From Omphiscola glabra (Eukaryota; Mollusca; Gastropoda; Lymnaeidae), in assembly GCA_964017045.1 (NCBI GenBank), contig OZ024808.1, forward strand, positions 2,319,666 through 2,383,665: DNA of 64,000 nt, written 5' to 3'. The first letter of the stretch is position 1, and each line of letters opens with the position of its first letter. Below the pieces are notes generated by a model. The model did not search any database. It saw nothing but the letters and a program-made list of their open reading frames with translations, and was not told the origin of the DNA. The translations under genes and the position numbers were made by a program. Shown here piece after piece: positions 12,923 to 25,488 of the stretch.

Positions 12923-14795
12923 ACTTCTTTCTTTCTGCTCCAACCAAACTCCTAACTTCAAATTATGCTGGGTCCGCTATTTACCCAACTCCTATTTCAA
13001 ACTGAGATGTATATTTCCTGAAAGAGATGGGCCTATTTTACATCATTTGAAGCAAATGAAAGTTGGAGCTAAAATTATTTAAAATTCACAAATTATGTAC
13101 CATATCCTTAAAGTCATTTAAATTTATTGGCATCATAATAATAATAATGGCAGACTTTTATAATATATTTTAATTTTAAGGTATCCTAAATACTAAATGA
13201 ATTATGCATAAATTAGTTAATGGTATTACTAATAATTTAATTAATATTTTAACAAAAAACATAGGATTTATATTTTCTTTTTAAAGACCCACAATAAAAC
13301 TTGCGTAATAGTGTTGGAACTATAATATGCTCAACTCTCTAACACTAACAAGTAAATAAAAGACTACAGAGATGAGGTATTTTTAAATTCATTTTCAATT
13401 CTCATAAAAAATATCCTGTCCTTTGATTTAAAAATGTTTCTGTCCTTAAAAAGTAATTTTTTTTTTTTTCGAATTATTAAAAAATATTTACTATATTTAA
13501 AACTAGTCATAAAAAATTATTTTTAATATATCATGTCTTGATTCAACTTTGTCAGATAATAAAACTAACGGCAATTAGAAATTTTTAAAATTGTTTATTG
13601 TCTGCTAAAAATGATTTGCACAATAAAAGTTACTTTTTAATAATGAATAAATTGGAAGTTTTCAAAAATTTACTTTTTTAGAAAGGTATACCTCAAACTT
13701 GTAAATCTTTGAAAAAAATCTTTTGCTTAACCTTTATCAACTTAATTTTTAGCCAAAAATGTCATTTTTTTCCCTCTTTGAACTTGTGTTTTCAGTGGAC
13801 AACTGTGTACTGTGTCATGTGACATTTAATCACGTGACAGTAATTTCATCGTCAATTAGACAATGTATCTCATCATGTCATACACACATGAAATAACAGT
13901 TAGCTAATTTTGGTTTTGACAATAAAGTGAGTGTTTCATGGGCAGAAAATCATTACTGGTATTAAAATTGTAAAGATTATCTCAGACATTCACATTTCCG
14001 TTATGTTACGTTATGCCTTTTTACTTCTCTTCATCATAATTAACTTAGACTCCGAAGTTAACTTAGACTTAGAGGCTAACCTAATAAAAAATATAAATAT
14101 AATTAGTAAGACTTAAGACTAAGACTATTCTTACGATTCTAATCCATGTCCATATGATTATGATTTATAGCCTACAGTTTATAAATAGGCCTATAATTTG
14201 CTACTCTATTCTATACTACTTATTCACTTACACTTTAGCCTTACTTATACTTATACTAAATAGATTTTAAACACAATTTTACTAGCCAAACACATTTACA
14301 AATATGAGTCAAATGTAACATAATTTTTATCAAATTCAAATTGTATTGAATTTTATGGGAAACAGTTAAATGTAAATCAGTGAAAATATATTGATTGAAG
14401 TGATTGTTTTTAGTTTATTTCAACTAACTAATAAATAAGGGACTTTCACTTTGAAATTGAGTGAGAGTTTATTGATTTTGACTTGTCATTACACTTACAC
14501 AACTGCATTAGTTATTATTATTAGTATTGACTCAGTTGACTGCAATGCCTTATTTATTTTGAATTTCTCAGGGTAACTATTTTTAGGTACAAATAGACCT
14601 TCATATCATAAATTATCTCATTTTAAGACTGGTGTGTGCTGAGACTGAGATTTACAAATCATTGATTGATGTTTTGCTAGGGCTAGATATACTATCACAT
14701 AGGTCAAGGCCAAGGATAACAAAAACTTGTGACAGAACTAGACTACATACAGATAACTAAATCACAAAAAGGAAGAGAATAGATATTTAAGAATA
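12923..14795. promoter_or_regulatory. Shared head-to-head 5' region of GTF2H4 and PEPD
   Basis: About 1.9 kb of AT-rich DNA separates the two divergent start codons. No coding exon is recognised; the 61-codon open frame at 13931 looks random. At 13814-13838 two E-box-like sites sit close together: GTCATGTGAC and TCACGTGAC. Promoter activity is inferred from position only, and transcription starts cannot be placed. Confidence 0.4.
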
Positions 14796-17700
14796 ATGGC
14801 TTCAGGAAAAACTCAGTAAGTTTCATTACAAAATTGGCAAAATTGATATTCATCATTACTTATCTTAAGGTGTTCATACTACTTATCTTATCATGCTAAG
14901 AACAAAGTAAAACTGTAATATATAATACTAATTAATATTAAATTTAAAAAAAAAAATATTCTAATTATTTTTAGTTTAACTACCTAAATTTCTCGACTTT
15001 TCAAAAGAATAACATAGACACCTTTAAATGGTATAAAAATGATGTACACTTAGGCCTAACTTTTTTTTTCTCAGACCAACATTTAGCAGAGGAGACCATA
15101 CTCATGTCATACCTATGGAGCTCTTTCAACAAAATCGCAAGCGACTGTGTGATAGATTGATTGCTACTGGGAAAGTGCCAAAAGGAGCCTTCATTGTACT
15201 TCAAGGAGGTGGTGCGGAAACTCGAGATGACACTGATCATGAACCTCTTTTCAGACAAGTACTTAACCCCCCATAAATATGAACACAACTTCTTTTTATT
15301 TGAGACTTTTTAAATTTAAAAAACATAACATAATTTTGGAATGTTTTTTTACGATCACAAAACATAAATAATTTTATTTTAAAGGAATCCTTTTTCCATT
15401 GGGCTTTTGGAGTTGAAGAGCCAGATTTCTTTGGAGCAATAGAAGTTGACACAGGCCGAGCCATACTGTTTCCTCCTCGATTGCCTGAAGCCTATGCTGT
15501 TTGGATGGGAAGGTAGGCCTATCTATTCATAAATGGCCAAAGAACCTTTAATATTCTCCTTTATCTGTTGACTTTCCAAAAAGCTACAAATGCTATCTAT
15601 TTGGTACAGGAGTAAACCTTGGTTCATCAGAATTGTAATTATTCTATACTGGTATAGAGGTATTTTTTTTTATATTTTATTTTGACTTGTACATTCTTTT
15701 AGTTCAGATGCACTCAAGTCTTAAGATTAACACTGTGCTTGCTCTTGATGATAATAAAACTTTTTCTATTAGGCTTTTGACTGAAGATGACTTCCAGCGC
15801 TTGTACTCAGTTGAGGAAGTCAATTTTTCTGACAAGGTCGGTTTTTTAAGTTGTCAATGCAATACATGTAAGGCTAATGTAGCAATTTTTAAATTAAGTT
15901 CTGCATAAACAAACATGAATACATTTATGTACGGTAACTTAAAGAATTTAGTGGCATGGGATTCGTCTCTATTATATATCTGTTAATGTCATTTGTCTGC
16001 AGGTTGTTGAAGTGCTTAGAAATAAAAATGTCTCGGTCCTGTTGACCCTGGTGAGTCTTTAATATCTGCAGTATTTTATAATATATGAATAAAATATTTC
16101 TGAAAAAGTTATTACTTTTTATAAATAACTGCAGGCCTAGTGTTACGACTTTTTCTTTTAAGGAAGTACTATATGTGGAAATGTTATGACCTTCTTCACT
16201 AAGGATGTTTGGTGTGTGTCTAGATAGTTACAGCAATTATTTATCATCACAGCAACTTGTCAGTTCACAAAATGTTCTCCCTAAATCTTCACTGCACTGA
16301 CTATTATCCTAAGATCACTCTTGTCTCACTGACCAACCACCAACTTGCACCTTTTCACACTACCTTGATAATTCATCATACTGACAATAACTGAACTCTA
16401 CTAACTAAAAGATGTTTTTCTGAGTTAGATTGGAAAAGTGATTTTTCCCCAATTCACATGTCCTGCTTTAAATTCTCTAAACAACATTTTGTTTGCCATG
16501 TTTATTTCAGCATGGTTTGAACACAGACAGCGGTAAATACAGCAAAGAGGCTGTCTTTGAAGGCATTGGAGAGTAAGCAATTTAAGAACCAGAGTTATTG
16601 GGAAAGATAGTTTCTACCAGTGACATGACAACATTTACAAACATTTAGTTTGGTTTCTTTCCCTGAAATAGTTATTATTTTGAAGACAGCTGAAGATGTA
16701 TTTGTTGATGAGTCTTCAGCAGTTGCTAGATTTTTAAAAGATAAAAGTAAATCTTTTATTTACTGAGTCAACCTTATGCTTGTGTTTCTGTTTCTACTAT
16801 TTAATAATCCTTCTCCATTAAAATTTATACAAATTTCAGATTCACTGTCAACAACGAGATTCTGCATCCTGAAATTACAGAATGGTAAGCTTCAGAAAAG
16901 CCAAACAAGAAATGAACTTAAATGTAGAAGCAGCAGAGTTGCTGGTCCTATATTTTTTCATGTTTTGTAAAGTTGTATTGTGAAGGGGCCTTTAGAAGGG
17001 TATTAAGTATGACCCACATTTTGAGGAGTTTTTCTTCCTTATTATAAAATATAATAAATAAACTTTTAGACAATGTGTACTAGTAACTAATTATGAATAA
17101 TTATATGATAATCTTATAAATATTGTATATTTCAGTCGTGTGTTTAAGAGTGACCTTGAACTTCAAGCTCTAAGATATGCCAATAAAATAAGCAGTGAAG
17201 CTCACACTGAGGTTAGTTTTCTTACAAATGTATCTGAAGTTTTGCATAAAATTTTATAAAATATAATTACTTAATTCACAATTCATGTGTTTTGTTTTGT
17301 TAAACATTGTACTGTTAATATCTCCTCCAAATTTGATAGCTGTAACTTTAATAGCCAAATAGATACAAACAAAATAGTACCAAAAGAGTAATAATGCGAT
17401 CACAGTTTTAATAATTAAATACAAAGCCAATTGGGGGGAGGGGGGGAGAGAATAAATCACTAAAAAAATTCTTAACTTTTCAGATATAAATGATGGAAAG
17501 ATTATCTTGGTGTCATTGGAAAGCTTAAAGCCAGCTCTTTCCAATGATATCCTCTTTGTGTATGTCAGATGTATTTGAAAGTTTAAGTTGGAGTGCCTAA
17601 TAAAATACAAATCTCTGTGGAATATCAGGATTATGTTTATGTTTACTCCATAGCCAGTGTTTTTATTCATATGCTACATAATGATCTATAAATGTTTCAT

Positions 17701-20700
17701 ATTTCAGGTCATGAAGAATGTTCGTCCTGGAATGTTTGAATACCAAGCAGAGAGGTTAATTTTCTTTGTTTCATGTTAAATAATCCAAAATTTTTAATAT
17801 GTTTAAAGATCTGTTTTCACACCAGTACTATTTCAAACCATATTTCATGACAATTGTTTTTGTTAATGTAATGTTCTATTCTTCATATCTTATTTTATGT
17901 TTTATCATATCATATTTGATTACCTACTTCCTTGAGATTTGATTTCTTTAAAAATTAACAATGATAATAAATAAGCAATTTTTTTTCTTTCGACAGTATA
18001 TTTCATCATTATTGTCGTTACACTGGCGGTCTTCGAATGCTCTCCTACACATGCATTTGTGGGAGGTATAAAAATGATGTCCAATTTTTCTTATTTTTTT
18101 TATAGAAACCTACTTAGTCTCATTTGCTAGACATTTGCAAACACTTTATCCAGCCCATTATTTATGAATGTGCTTTTGTGCATTGTTCATAGGACATAAA
18201 TAATCAAACAAACAAATGTAAATTAATAAAATCTGCAATTTCAAAGGGAGACAATATTGATTGTATTCAGGTAGGGTTATCTAATTAGTATTGCATTAGT
18301 TTTCTTTGGTAGTTAACTAAATATAATCTAAGTTCACTCACGGTGGGAAGGGTCATGGGCATTAGAAGAATTCACTATTTAATTTCTGGTTTAATAAGTA
18401 ATGTAGCATTATTTTTTTATTTGAATACTTGTAGAACGGTAATTGTTTTTTATAAAATATCGGTAAATAATTTTTTTTTATATACAGTTTTCTTTGATAT
18501 TAATTTTACTTTCAGTGGTCACAATGGATCGGTCCTACATTATGGCCATGCCGGGGCTCCCAACTCAAAAGAAATTCAAAATGGTGACATGTGGTAAATT
18601 TCAGTTCTTTCTGTATAATTAATTAATGGTCAGTTCCTTAAATAAATATTTCGCATAAAACAGAAAATGTAGGAAACGTTTTCATCTAAGCATTTCAGGC
18701 TCTTCTGAGATCTGGGATCATTTCATTTCTGAGTTGGGACTATGCTACATTCAGATATTTTTATGACAATGCTAAAAACACTTCCCTGTTACTTGATGAC
18801 GTGAACAAAGTTACAGATATTAAGGTTTATATCTATTCCCCCAGTTTGTTTGACATGGGTGGAGAGTACTACTGCTACGCCTCAGACATCACATGTTCCT
18901 TCCCAGCCAATGGAAAGTTTACAGCTGATCAGAAGGCCATTTATGAAGCTGTACTTGCCTCCAGTCGGGCTGTCATGGCTGCTATAAAACCAGGTCTGAA
19001 ATTAAATCAGAAAATTAAATATTTATCAAATTATTTATGGTGTTTTTGTTAAATATAATTATTTATTACACAGATACTTAATGTTGTACTAGCAAAGCAA
19101 TTAAAAATATTGTCTGATGATGCCAACCATGTAATTTCACAGAATTGGTCAGATACATCAGACAATGTACATAGTAATGATTGTTTGACTGTTATTTTAT
19201 CCAGGAGTTCGCTGGTTGGACATGCATCTACTGGCAGAACGTGTGCTTCTGGAGCACCTCGTAAGGCTTGGAATTCTTCAAGGTGACCTTGAGGAAATGA
19301 TGCGAGTGAGGCTGGCCGCTGTCTTTATGCCTCATGGTCTCGGACATTTTCTTGGTGTGGACACACATGATTGTGGTGGTTACCCCCAGGTAAGTTGTGG
19401 TCCAATGTTGACAGGTAATAAATACATGGCTAATTTCTACAGCTAATGCACTGGTCAATGTCCAAAGATAATCCACTGTGTTAACTCCACAAATAATTCA
19501 CTGGCTAAGGTCCACGGATAATGCACTGGCCAAGGTCCACAGATAATGCACTGATCAACGTTCACAGATAATGCACTGATTATTGTTCACAGATAATGCA
19601 CTGATCAATGTTCACAGATAATGCACTGATCAATGTTCACAGATAATGCACTGATCAACATTCACAGATAAAGCACTGATCCATTTTCACAGATAATGCT
19701 CTGGCTGATCTACTCTTGTCCTTGATCAGTAAAGTAAAGGTGTTACAGTATGTTAGCAGTTGCATATATGTCCAAGTCTTTTTCATATTTCAAGCCACCT
19801 AGGATTAGTTCAATCCTAGCTGTTTGGGATTAGTTCAAGCCTAGCTGTTTGGGATTAGTTCAATCCTAGCTGTTTGGGATTAGTTCAATCCTAGCTGTTT
19901 GGGATTAGTTCAAGCCTAGCTGTTTGGGATTAGTTCAAGCCTAGCTGTTTGGGATTAGTTCAAGCCTAGCTGTTTGGGATTAGTTCAAGCCTAGCTGTTT
20001 GGGATTAGTTCAAGCCTAGCTGTTTGGGATTAGTTCAAGCCTAGCTGTTTGGGATTAGTTCAAGCCTAGCTGTTTGGGATTAGTTCAATCCTAGCTGTTT
20101 GGGATTAGTTCAAGCCTAGCTGTTTGGGATTAGTTCAAGCCTAGCTGTTTGGGATTAGTTCAATCCTAGCTGTTTGGGATTAGTTCAAGCCTAGCTGTTT
20201 GGGATTAGTTCAAGCCTAGCTGTTTGGGATTAGTTCAATCCTAGCTGTTTGGGATTAGTTCAATCCTAGCTGTTTGGGATTAGTTCAAGCCTAGCTGTTT
20301 GGGATTAGTTCAAGCCTAGCTGTTTGGGATTAGTTCAAGCCTAGCTGTTTGGGATTAGTTCAAGCCTAGCTGTTTGGGATTAGTTCAAGCCTAGCTGTTT
20401 GGGATTAGTTCAAGCCTAGCTTTTTGGGATTAGTTCAAGCCTAGCTGTTTGGGATTAGTTCAATCCTAGCTGTTTGGGATTAGTTCAAGCCTAGCTGTTT
20501 GGGATTAGTTCAAGCCTAGCTGTTTGGGATTAGTTCAATCATAGCTGTTTGGGATTAGTTCAAGCCTAGCTGTTTGGGATTAGTTCAATCCTAGCTGTTT
20601 GGGATTAGTTTAAGCCTAGCTTTTGCTCACTATGGATGTGCACTTTAATGTTTTTCCTTTTTTTTTTGTTTTTTTGTAAATTCTCTTTTAAAATTTAAAT

Positions 20701-21739
20701 TTAACCATTACATTAATTACAAGTTTAAGTCATTTTTAATAAAAATGAATATATAATTTGGATAAGAGGAATATTTTTATTTTATCATTTGAACAGGGAA
20801 CATCGCGGATTGATGAGCCAGGCTTGAGATCTCTACGCACGACACGTACACTGGAACCACGTATGGTTATCACAATAGAACCAGGATGCTACTTCATCGA
20901 TATTGTAAGTTCACGCTTAGTTCGTATAGATTGGAGAATACAAATAATACAATGAAAAGTGGAGATTTTATGTTTGTTTGTTTGTTTGTTTGTTTGTTTG
21001 TTAGAAACACTTTAGATCATTTATTTTTCAACTCTTATCATCCTTTAGTTACTGGACAGAGCCTTGGAAGATGAGCGCCATCAACGTTTTATTGTTCCTG
21101 AAGCTTTGAGGCGATTCAGAGGATTTGGCGGGGTAATTGTTGGTGTCCCTGTGGAATTATGTTGTGATTGCTTGCTGTAAAGTTATGAGTGCCGACATTC
21201 TGAATATATTTGTCTTTTTTTTTTTCAATCAACCTTCATTCTTTTATCTCAACTTATCAGTGTATGTGAATCAAAACATCTGGTCATCAGTGTATGTGAA
21301 TCTAATGTGAATCAAAAAGTCTGGTCTTCGGTTGTTGTTTTACTCCAAAGACATTTTTAATGTACAGTTTGTTTGCACACTCTCCAAAGTTGTCACTCCC
21401 ATGAGGACTGACCTACAGGTTACGTACTACCTGTCCAATGTTGTGTGACTCCTATGAGTACTGACCTGCAGGCTAAGTACTACCTGTCCAATGTTGTGTG
21501 ACTCCTATGAGTACTGACCTACAGGTTAAGTACTACCTGTCCAATGTTGTGTGACTCCTATGAGTACTGACCTGCATATTGTATATTTATAGGTGAGAAT
21601 TGAGGACGACATTGCAGTAACTGACAACGGTTTGGAGCTGCTCACGACGGTGCCCAGAGCAGTGGAGGAAATTGAAAGAGTTATGGCTGAAGGGAGACAA
21701 TCACACCAGCCTTTGCCTCAGTCCAGGACTTGCTGTTGA
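14796..21739 (+). CDS. PEPD: Xaa-Pro dipeptidase (prolidase), complete, 16 exons
   Basis: Cytosolic Mn-dependent dipeptidase that splits Xaa-Pro dipeptides in collagen and proline recycling (M24 pita-bread fold). Exons: 14796-14815, 15075-15258, 15385-15512, 15773-15836, 16003-16050, 16511-16572, 16840-16884, 17136-17211, 17708-17754, 17997-18065, 18516-18593, 18845-18993, 19205-19389, 20797-20904, 21049-21132, 21593-21739. All phases agree; 1494 nt, 497 aa (human 493). All five metal ligands are present: D277 and D288 in [17 protein letters not shown]371 in [10 protein letters not shown]413 in VITIEPG, and E453 in GGVRIEDD. The start MASGKTQ leads directly into the conserved N-terminal domain (THVIPMELF). 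Intron 13 carries an array of 25-bp units over 0.8 kb long, and intron 15 a 53-bp array. The C-terminal tail ends SRTCC and is not conserved with vertebrates. Confidence 0.98.
19445..19700. repeat. 25-bp tandem repeat in PEPD intron 13 (first array)
   Basis: About 10 units of core TTCACAGATAATGCACTGAT plus CAATG, more diverged at the left end. It lies just after the exon 13 donor. Confidence 0.9.
19801..20623. repeat. 25-bp minisatellite in PEPD intron 13 (second array)
   Basis: About 33 units of GGGATTAGTTCAAGCCTAGC plus TGTTT. Units come in two main forms that differ at one base (CAAGCC or CAATCC) and are interspersed rather than blocked. Three other single-base variants are seen. Confidence 0.97.
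21393..21580. repeat. 53-bp tandem repeat before the last PEPD exon
   Basis: About 3.5 copies of a unit with TGAGTACTGACCTGCAGG and TACTACCTGTCCAATGTTGT. Each full unit has a decoy acceptor-like CTACAGG or CTGCAGG. The array ends about 12 bp before the real acceptor at 21592 and contains no exon sequence. Confidence 0.88.
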
Positions 21740-23084
21740 ACGAACCAAGGAAAATTTAAAGGGTCATGGGTTAATGCCCTTCCTTCTTTCTCTGATTAGG
21801 TTCAGTGAAATATTAATGTATTTTTTGCTAGAACTGCTGGTCATTAACGAATTGATTAAAAAAAATAAATAGAGCAATTTCTTTAGAGCTACATTTTCCC
21901 TCTCATTGTGCTCAGTAAAAAAAATAAAACATTTTCAATTTGCTAGAACTGCTGGTAATTAAATAAATGAAAATAAAATAAATATAGCAATGATAGCATA
22001 TGCAATCATGACGGAGAATACAATCCAATAGATTTGTTGTTAAGATTATGATTTAATGTTTAATAAAGTTTTTACAATTTTATATCTCACAGAAAATAAA
22101 ATATTTTTTTGGTAATGGAAAGTTCTTAGTTTGATATTAACTTATCATAAAATAATAATATGGCATTTTAAAGGGAATTAACTTATCATAAAATAGCAAT
22201 ATGAAATTTTAAAGGGAAATTCTAGTTTCTTGTTGTTTTTTTTTTTTCAAAAATAATCTTTTATTCTATGGAAGTAATTTCAATGAGGACACTAATCAGT
22301 ATTAAAAGTGTTTCCCCAAAGTTTTACAGAAATATTTATAAAGTGATTGTTTTTGTTAACCATTCCAAGAATTTGTTTTTAAAATGAGCCCCCTCTCTTG
22401 CTTTATCATTTGCTTTAAAACAAAACTATTTCTTTTTTTATATTTAACCAGTCTTTTCTTTGCTAGATGATTTATCTTCATTTGTACGTAACCTGGGGTC
22501 ATTTTTATGATGTACCATATTCCTTATATCTAGAAGTGGACCAAAGATTTACTTATTTGTAATTCAGAGGCGTAGTCATTGATTTAAAATTTATAATTTT
22601 CTTGACCTGCTCCTACCTAGTCATTAATGATGAATGTAATATTAATGACCAACTTGGCTACTTATATCTATAACCTCACAAGTCAAGGATATTGCCTTAC
22701 AACCGACAGCAACTCAGGGGGGAGTGACAGCCGAGTGACAGCTGAGTGACAGCCGATCCACAAAGGAATTTATTCGCCCTAAAAGAATATCATGCTCAGC
22801 CCATCTGTAGTTTGCCATTGGTGTAAATGGTGGTAGACGTATAATTGATGTGATGTATATGAGATGTACTTATGAAGTATACGTGATACATACATGTAGG
22901 ACGATATGTAATGTTTACATAATGTTTTTGGGTGTATACCTGCTCATATATCCTGATTCTAATTTAAATGAACATGTCTTCAAGATTGAACCTACGTACG
23001 CCACATAATCCAATTATTTGGGATTGAATAAACATAATTAACTCCCCTGGCTTCCATTGTTTTCTTGTGCATTTGTATTTGGAT

Positions 23085-24060
23085 TCAATTGGTTGTCTAT
23101 GTTTGGATTACATTGGTTGTCTATGTTTGGATTAGATTGGTTGTCTATGTTTGGATTACATTGGTTGTCTATGTTTGGATTAGATTGGTTGTCTATGTTT
23201 GGATTACATTGGTTGTCTATGTTTGGATTACATTGGTTGTCTATGTTTGGATTACATTGTTTGTCTATGTTTGGATTACATTGGTTGTCTATGTTTAGAT
23301 TACATTGGTTGTCTATGTTTGGATTACATTGGTTGTCTATGTTTGGATTACATTGGTTGTCTATGTTTAGATTACATTGGTTGTCTATGTTTAGATTACA
23401 TTGGTTGTCTATGTTTGGATTACATTGGTTGTCTATGTTTGGATTACATTGGTTGTCTATGTTTGGATTACATTGGTTGTCTATGTTTGGATTACATTGG
23501 TTGTCTATGTTTAGATTACATTGGTTGTCTATGTTTGGATTACATTGGTTGTCTATGTTTGGATTACATTGGTTGTCTATGTTTGGATTAGACTGGTTGT
23601 CTATGTTTGGATTACATTGGTTGTCTATGTTTGGATTACATTGGTTGTCTATGTTTGGATTAGATTGGTTGTCTATGTTTGGATTACATTGGTTGTCTAT
23701 GTTTAGATTAGATTGGTTGTCTATGTTTGGATTAGATTGGTTGTCTATGTTTGGATTACATTGGTTGTCTATGTTTAGATTACATTGGTTGTCTATGTTT
23801 GGATTACATTGGTTGTCTATGTTTAGATTACATTGGTTGTCTATGTTTAGATTACATTGGTTGTCTATGTTTGGATTACATTGGTTGTCTATGTTTGGAT
23901 TACATTGGTTGTCTATGTTTAGATTACATTGGTTGTCTATGTTTAGATTACATTGGTTGTCTATGTTTGGATTACATTGGTTGTCTATGTTTGGATTACA
24001 TTGGTTGTCTATGTTTGGATTAGATTGGTTGTCTATGTTTGGATTACATTGGTTGTCTAT
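23085..24060. repeat. 24-bp minisatellite, about 40 units
   Basis: Unit GGTTGTCTATGTTTGGATTA plus CATT. Variation is limited mainly to TTTGG or TTTAG and ATTACA or ATTAGA, plus two or three single changes. The period divides by three and the unit has no forward stop, so all three + frames stay open over most of it. The 342-codon frame from 23057 (repeating HWLSMFGL) is therefore not evidence of a gene. Confidence 0.97.
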
Positions 24061-24267
24061 TTTTTTTATTAGAGTGCAGCTGTAAACTGTGAATTTTGTT
24101 GGAGACCACCCACATTAGACTATCCTCCCCTCTCTTTATGTGTTCAGAATATATAACAGACTATTATAAATACAGACTATTATATTCAAAAGAAACCCTA
24201 CGCATAAAACGAATGTAATTTTAAATGTTTTAATAACATTCTGGCGTCCGTCCCTCACAATGTGACG

Positions 24268-24392
24268 ACCCTGTCATGTGGACATTCCCTACACTGTCAT
24301 GTGGACATTCCCTACACTGTCATGTGGACATTCCCTACACTGTCATGTGGACATTCCCTACACTGTCATGTGGACATTCCCTACCCTGTCAT
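24268..24392. repeat. 23-bp tandem repeat, about 6 units
   Basis: Unit core CTGTCATGTGGACATTCCCT followed by ACA; the last unit is ACC. Intergenic. Confidence 0.93.
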
Positions 24393-24619
24393 GTGGTTGA
24401 CACATTTGTGGAAATTTCTCCATGGAATACATAGGTCACAAATGTAATCCAGTTACTTACAATAAATAGAAATGACTGGCTGTGGGAGGGGGGTCTGCAA
24501 GGCAACTACGTTGCTACGCGCTATGTAAAATCCATTCCTCTTTTAGAGCCCCAATTCAAATTTTTGCCAGAGGCCCTTAAATGACAATCAATAATTGCAT
24601 CAGAGACGATCATCTAGAT

Positions 24620-24803
24620 CAATGGTTCTCAACCTTCCTAATGCCGCGACCCTTTAACACAGTTCCTCGTGTTGTGACGACCCCTAACTACAAAATTATT
24701 ATTGTTTCTGCTTCATAACTGTAGAGCATATGTGAATACCGATGGTCTTTCGTGACCCCTCTGAAAGGATCGTCTGTCGCGACCCACAGGTTGAGAACCG
24801 CTG
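24620..24803. mobile_element. SPIN-like non-autonomous hAT element, 184 bp
   Basis: Terminal inverted repeats: CAATGGTTCTCAACCTTCCT at the left, GGTTGAGAACCGCTG at the right. A perfect 8-bp target duplication ATCTAGAT lies at 24612-24619 and 24804-24811. The subterminal sequence (ATGCCGCGACCCTTTAACAC, CGATGGTCTTTCGTGACCCC) matches my memory of SPIN family termini. It is too short to encode a transposase. Confidence 0.9.
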
Positions 24804-25090
24804 ATCTAGATTATCTTTTGTGTGCGTTTGGTGCCTGTGTAGGCGCACGTCGGGTGGAGCAGTGAATGAGAGGGCAGTGCGGTGCGCAATGAGAGCGGAC
24901 AAGAAAGATCCACTATGGAATGAAAGATAATTCATATAAATGTTATTTCCCTGCACACCATCAAGATGTTTTCACATACCGGTGTGAGCTGTACTGCACC
25001 GTGCTAGCACCAAATTGTTTCATTGCAGACCTGATGGCGTTGAAAGTTGAAATGCGAAAGAGAATAGACTGAAAAGCAAGTCGTGCCATT

Positions 25091-25455
25091 GTTACGGTAA
25101 ACATCTCTGCCACCTGGAGACTACATACTGTAAATATCTTTACCAACTGGAGACTACATACGGTAAAGATCTCTACCAACTGGAGATTACATACGGTTAA
25201 CATCTCTGCCACCTGGAGACTACACTCGGTAAATATCTCTGCCAACTGGAGACTACATACGGTAAACCTCTCTGCCACCTGGAGACTACACACGGTAAAC
25301 ATCTCTGCCACCTGGAGACTACACACGGTAAATATCTCTGCCAACTGGAGACTACATACGGTAAACATCTCTGCCAACTGGAGACTACATACGGTAAACA
25401 TCTCTGCCACCTGGAGACTACATACGGTAAGCATCTCTGCCAACTGGAGACTACA
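25091..25455. repeat. 33-bp minisatellite just upstream of the EGF-repeat gene
   Basis: About 11 units of core CTGGAGACTACATACGGTAA followed by CATCTCTGCCAAC. It ends some 35 bp before the ATG at 25489, so it lies in the promoter or 5'UTR. Because 33 divides by three, a 234-codon minus-strand frame (24961-25665) stays open across it; I regard that frame as an artefact. Confidence 0.93.
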
Positions 25456-25488
25456 TTCATTTAAAGACAAAACATTGAACGTTGTTGA

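Larger units (their letters stand above)
21740..25488. other. Intergenic region: PEPD 3' flank to the EGF-repeat gene
   Basis: AT-rich PEPD 3'UTR-like DNA to about 22100 (an AATAAA at 22062-22067), then mostly unremarkable DNA. Four tandem arrays or elements follow, listed separately: a 24-bp array, a 23-bp array, a SPIN-like hAT element and a 33-bp array. No gene recognised. Confidence 0.7.

Noticed and set aside
13931..14116. 61-codon frame between GTF2H4 and PEPD as a small gene
   Set aside because: It is an AT-rich, Ile/Leu/Asn-rich random-looking peptide without domain, splice or conservation clues.
22562..22600. CAGAGGCGTAGTCA as the end of a hAT element
   Set aside because: It resembles the 60656 family end, but no matching right end or target duplication was found nearby.
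23057..24085. 342-codon open frame as a protein-coding gene
   Set aside because: It coincides with a stop-free 24-bp repeat, is open in all forward frames, and has no recognisable domain or splice structure.
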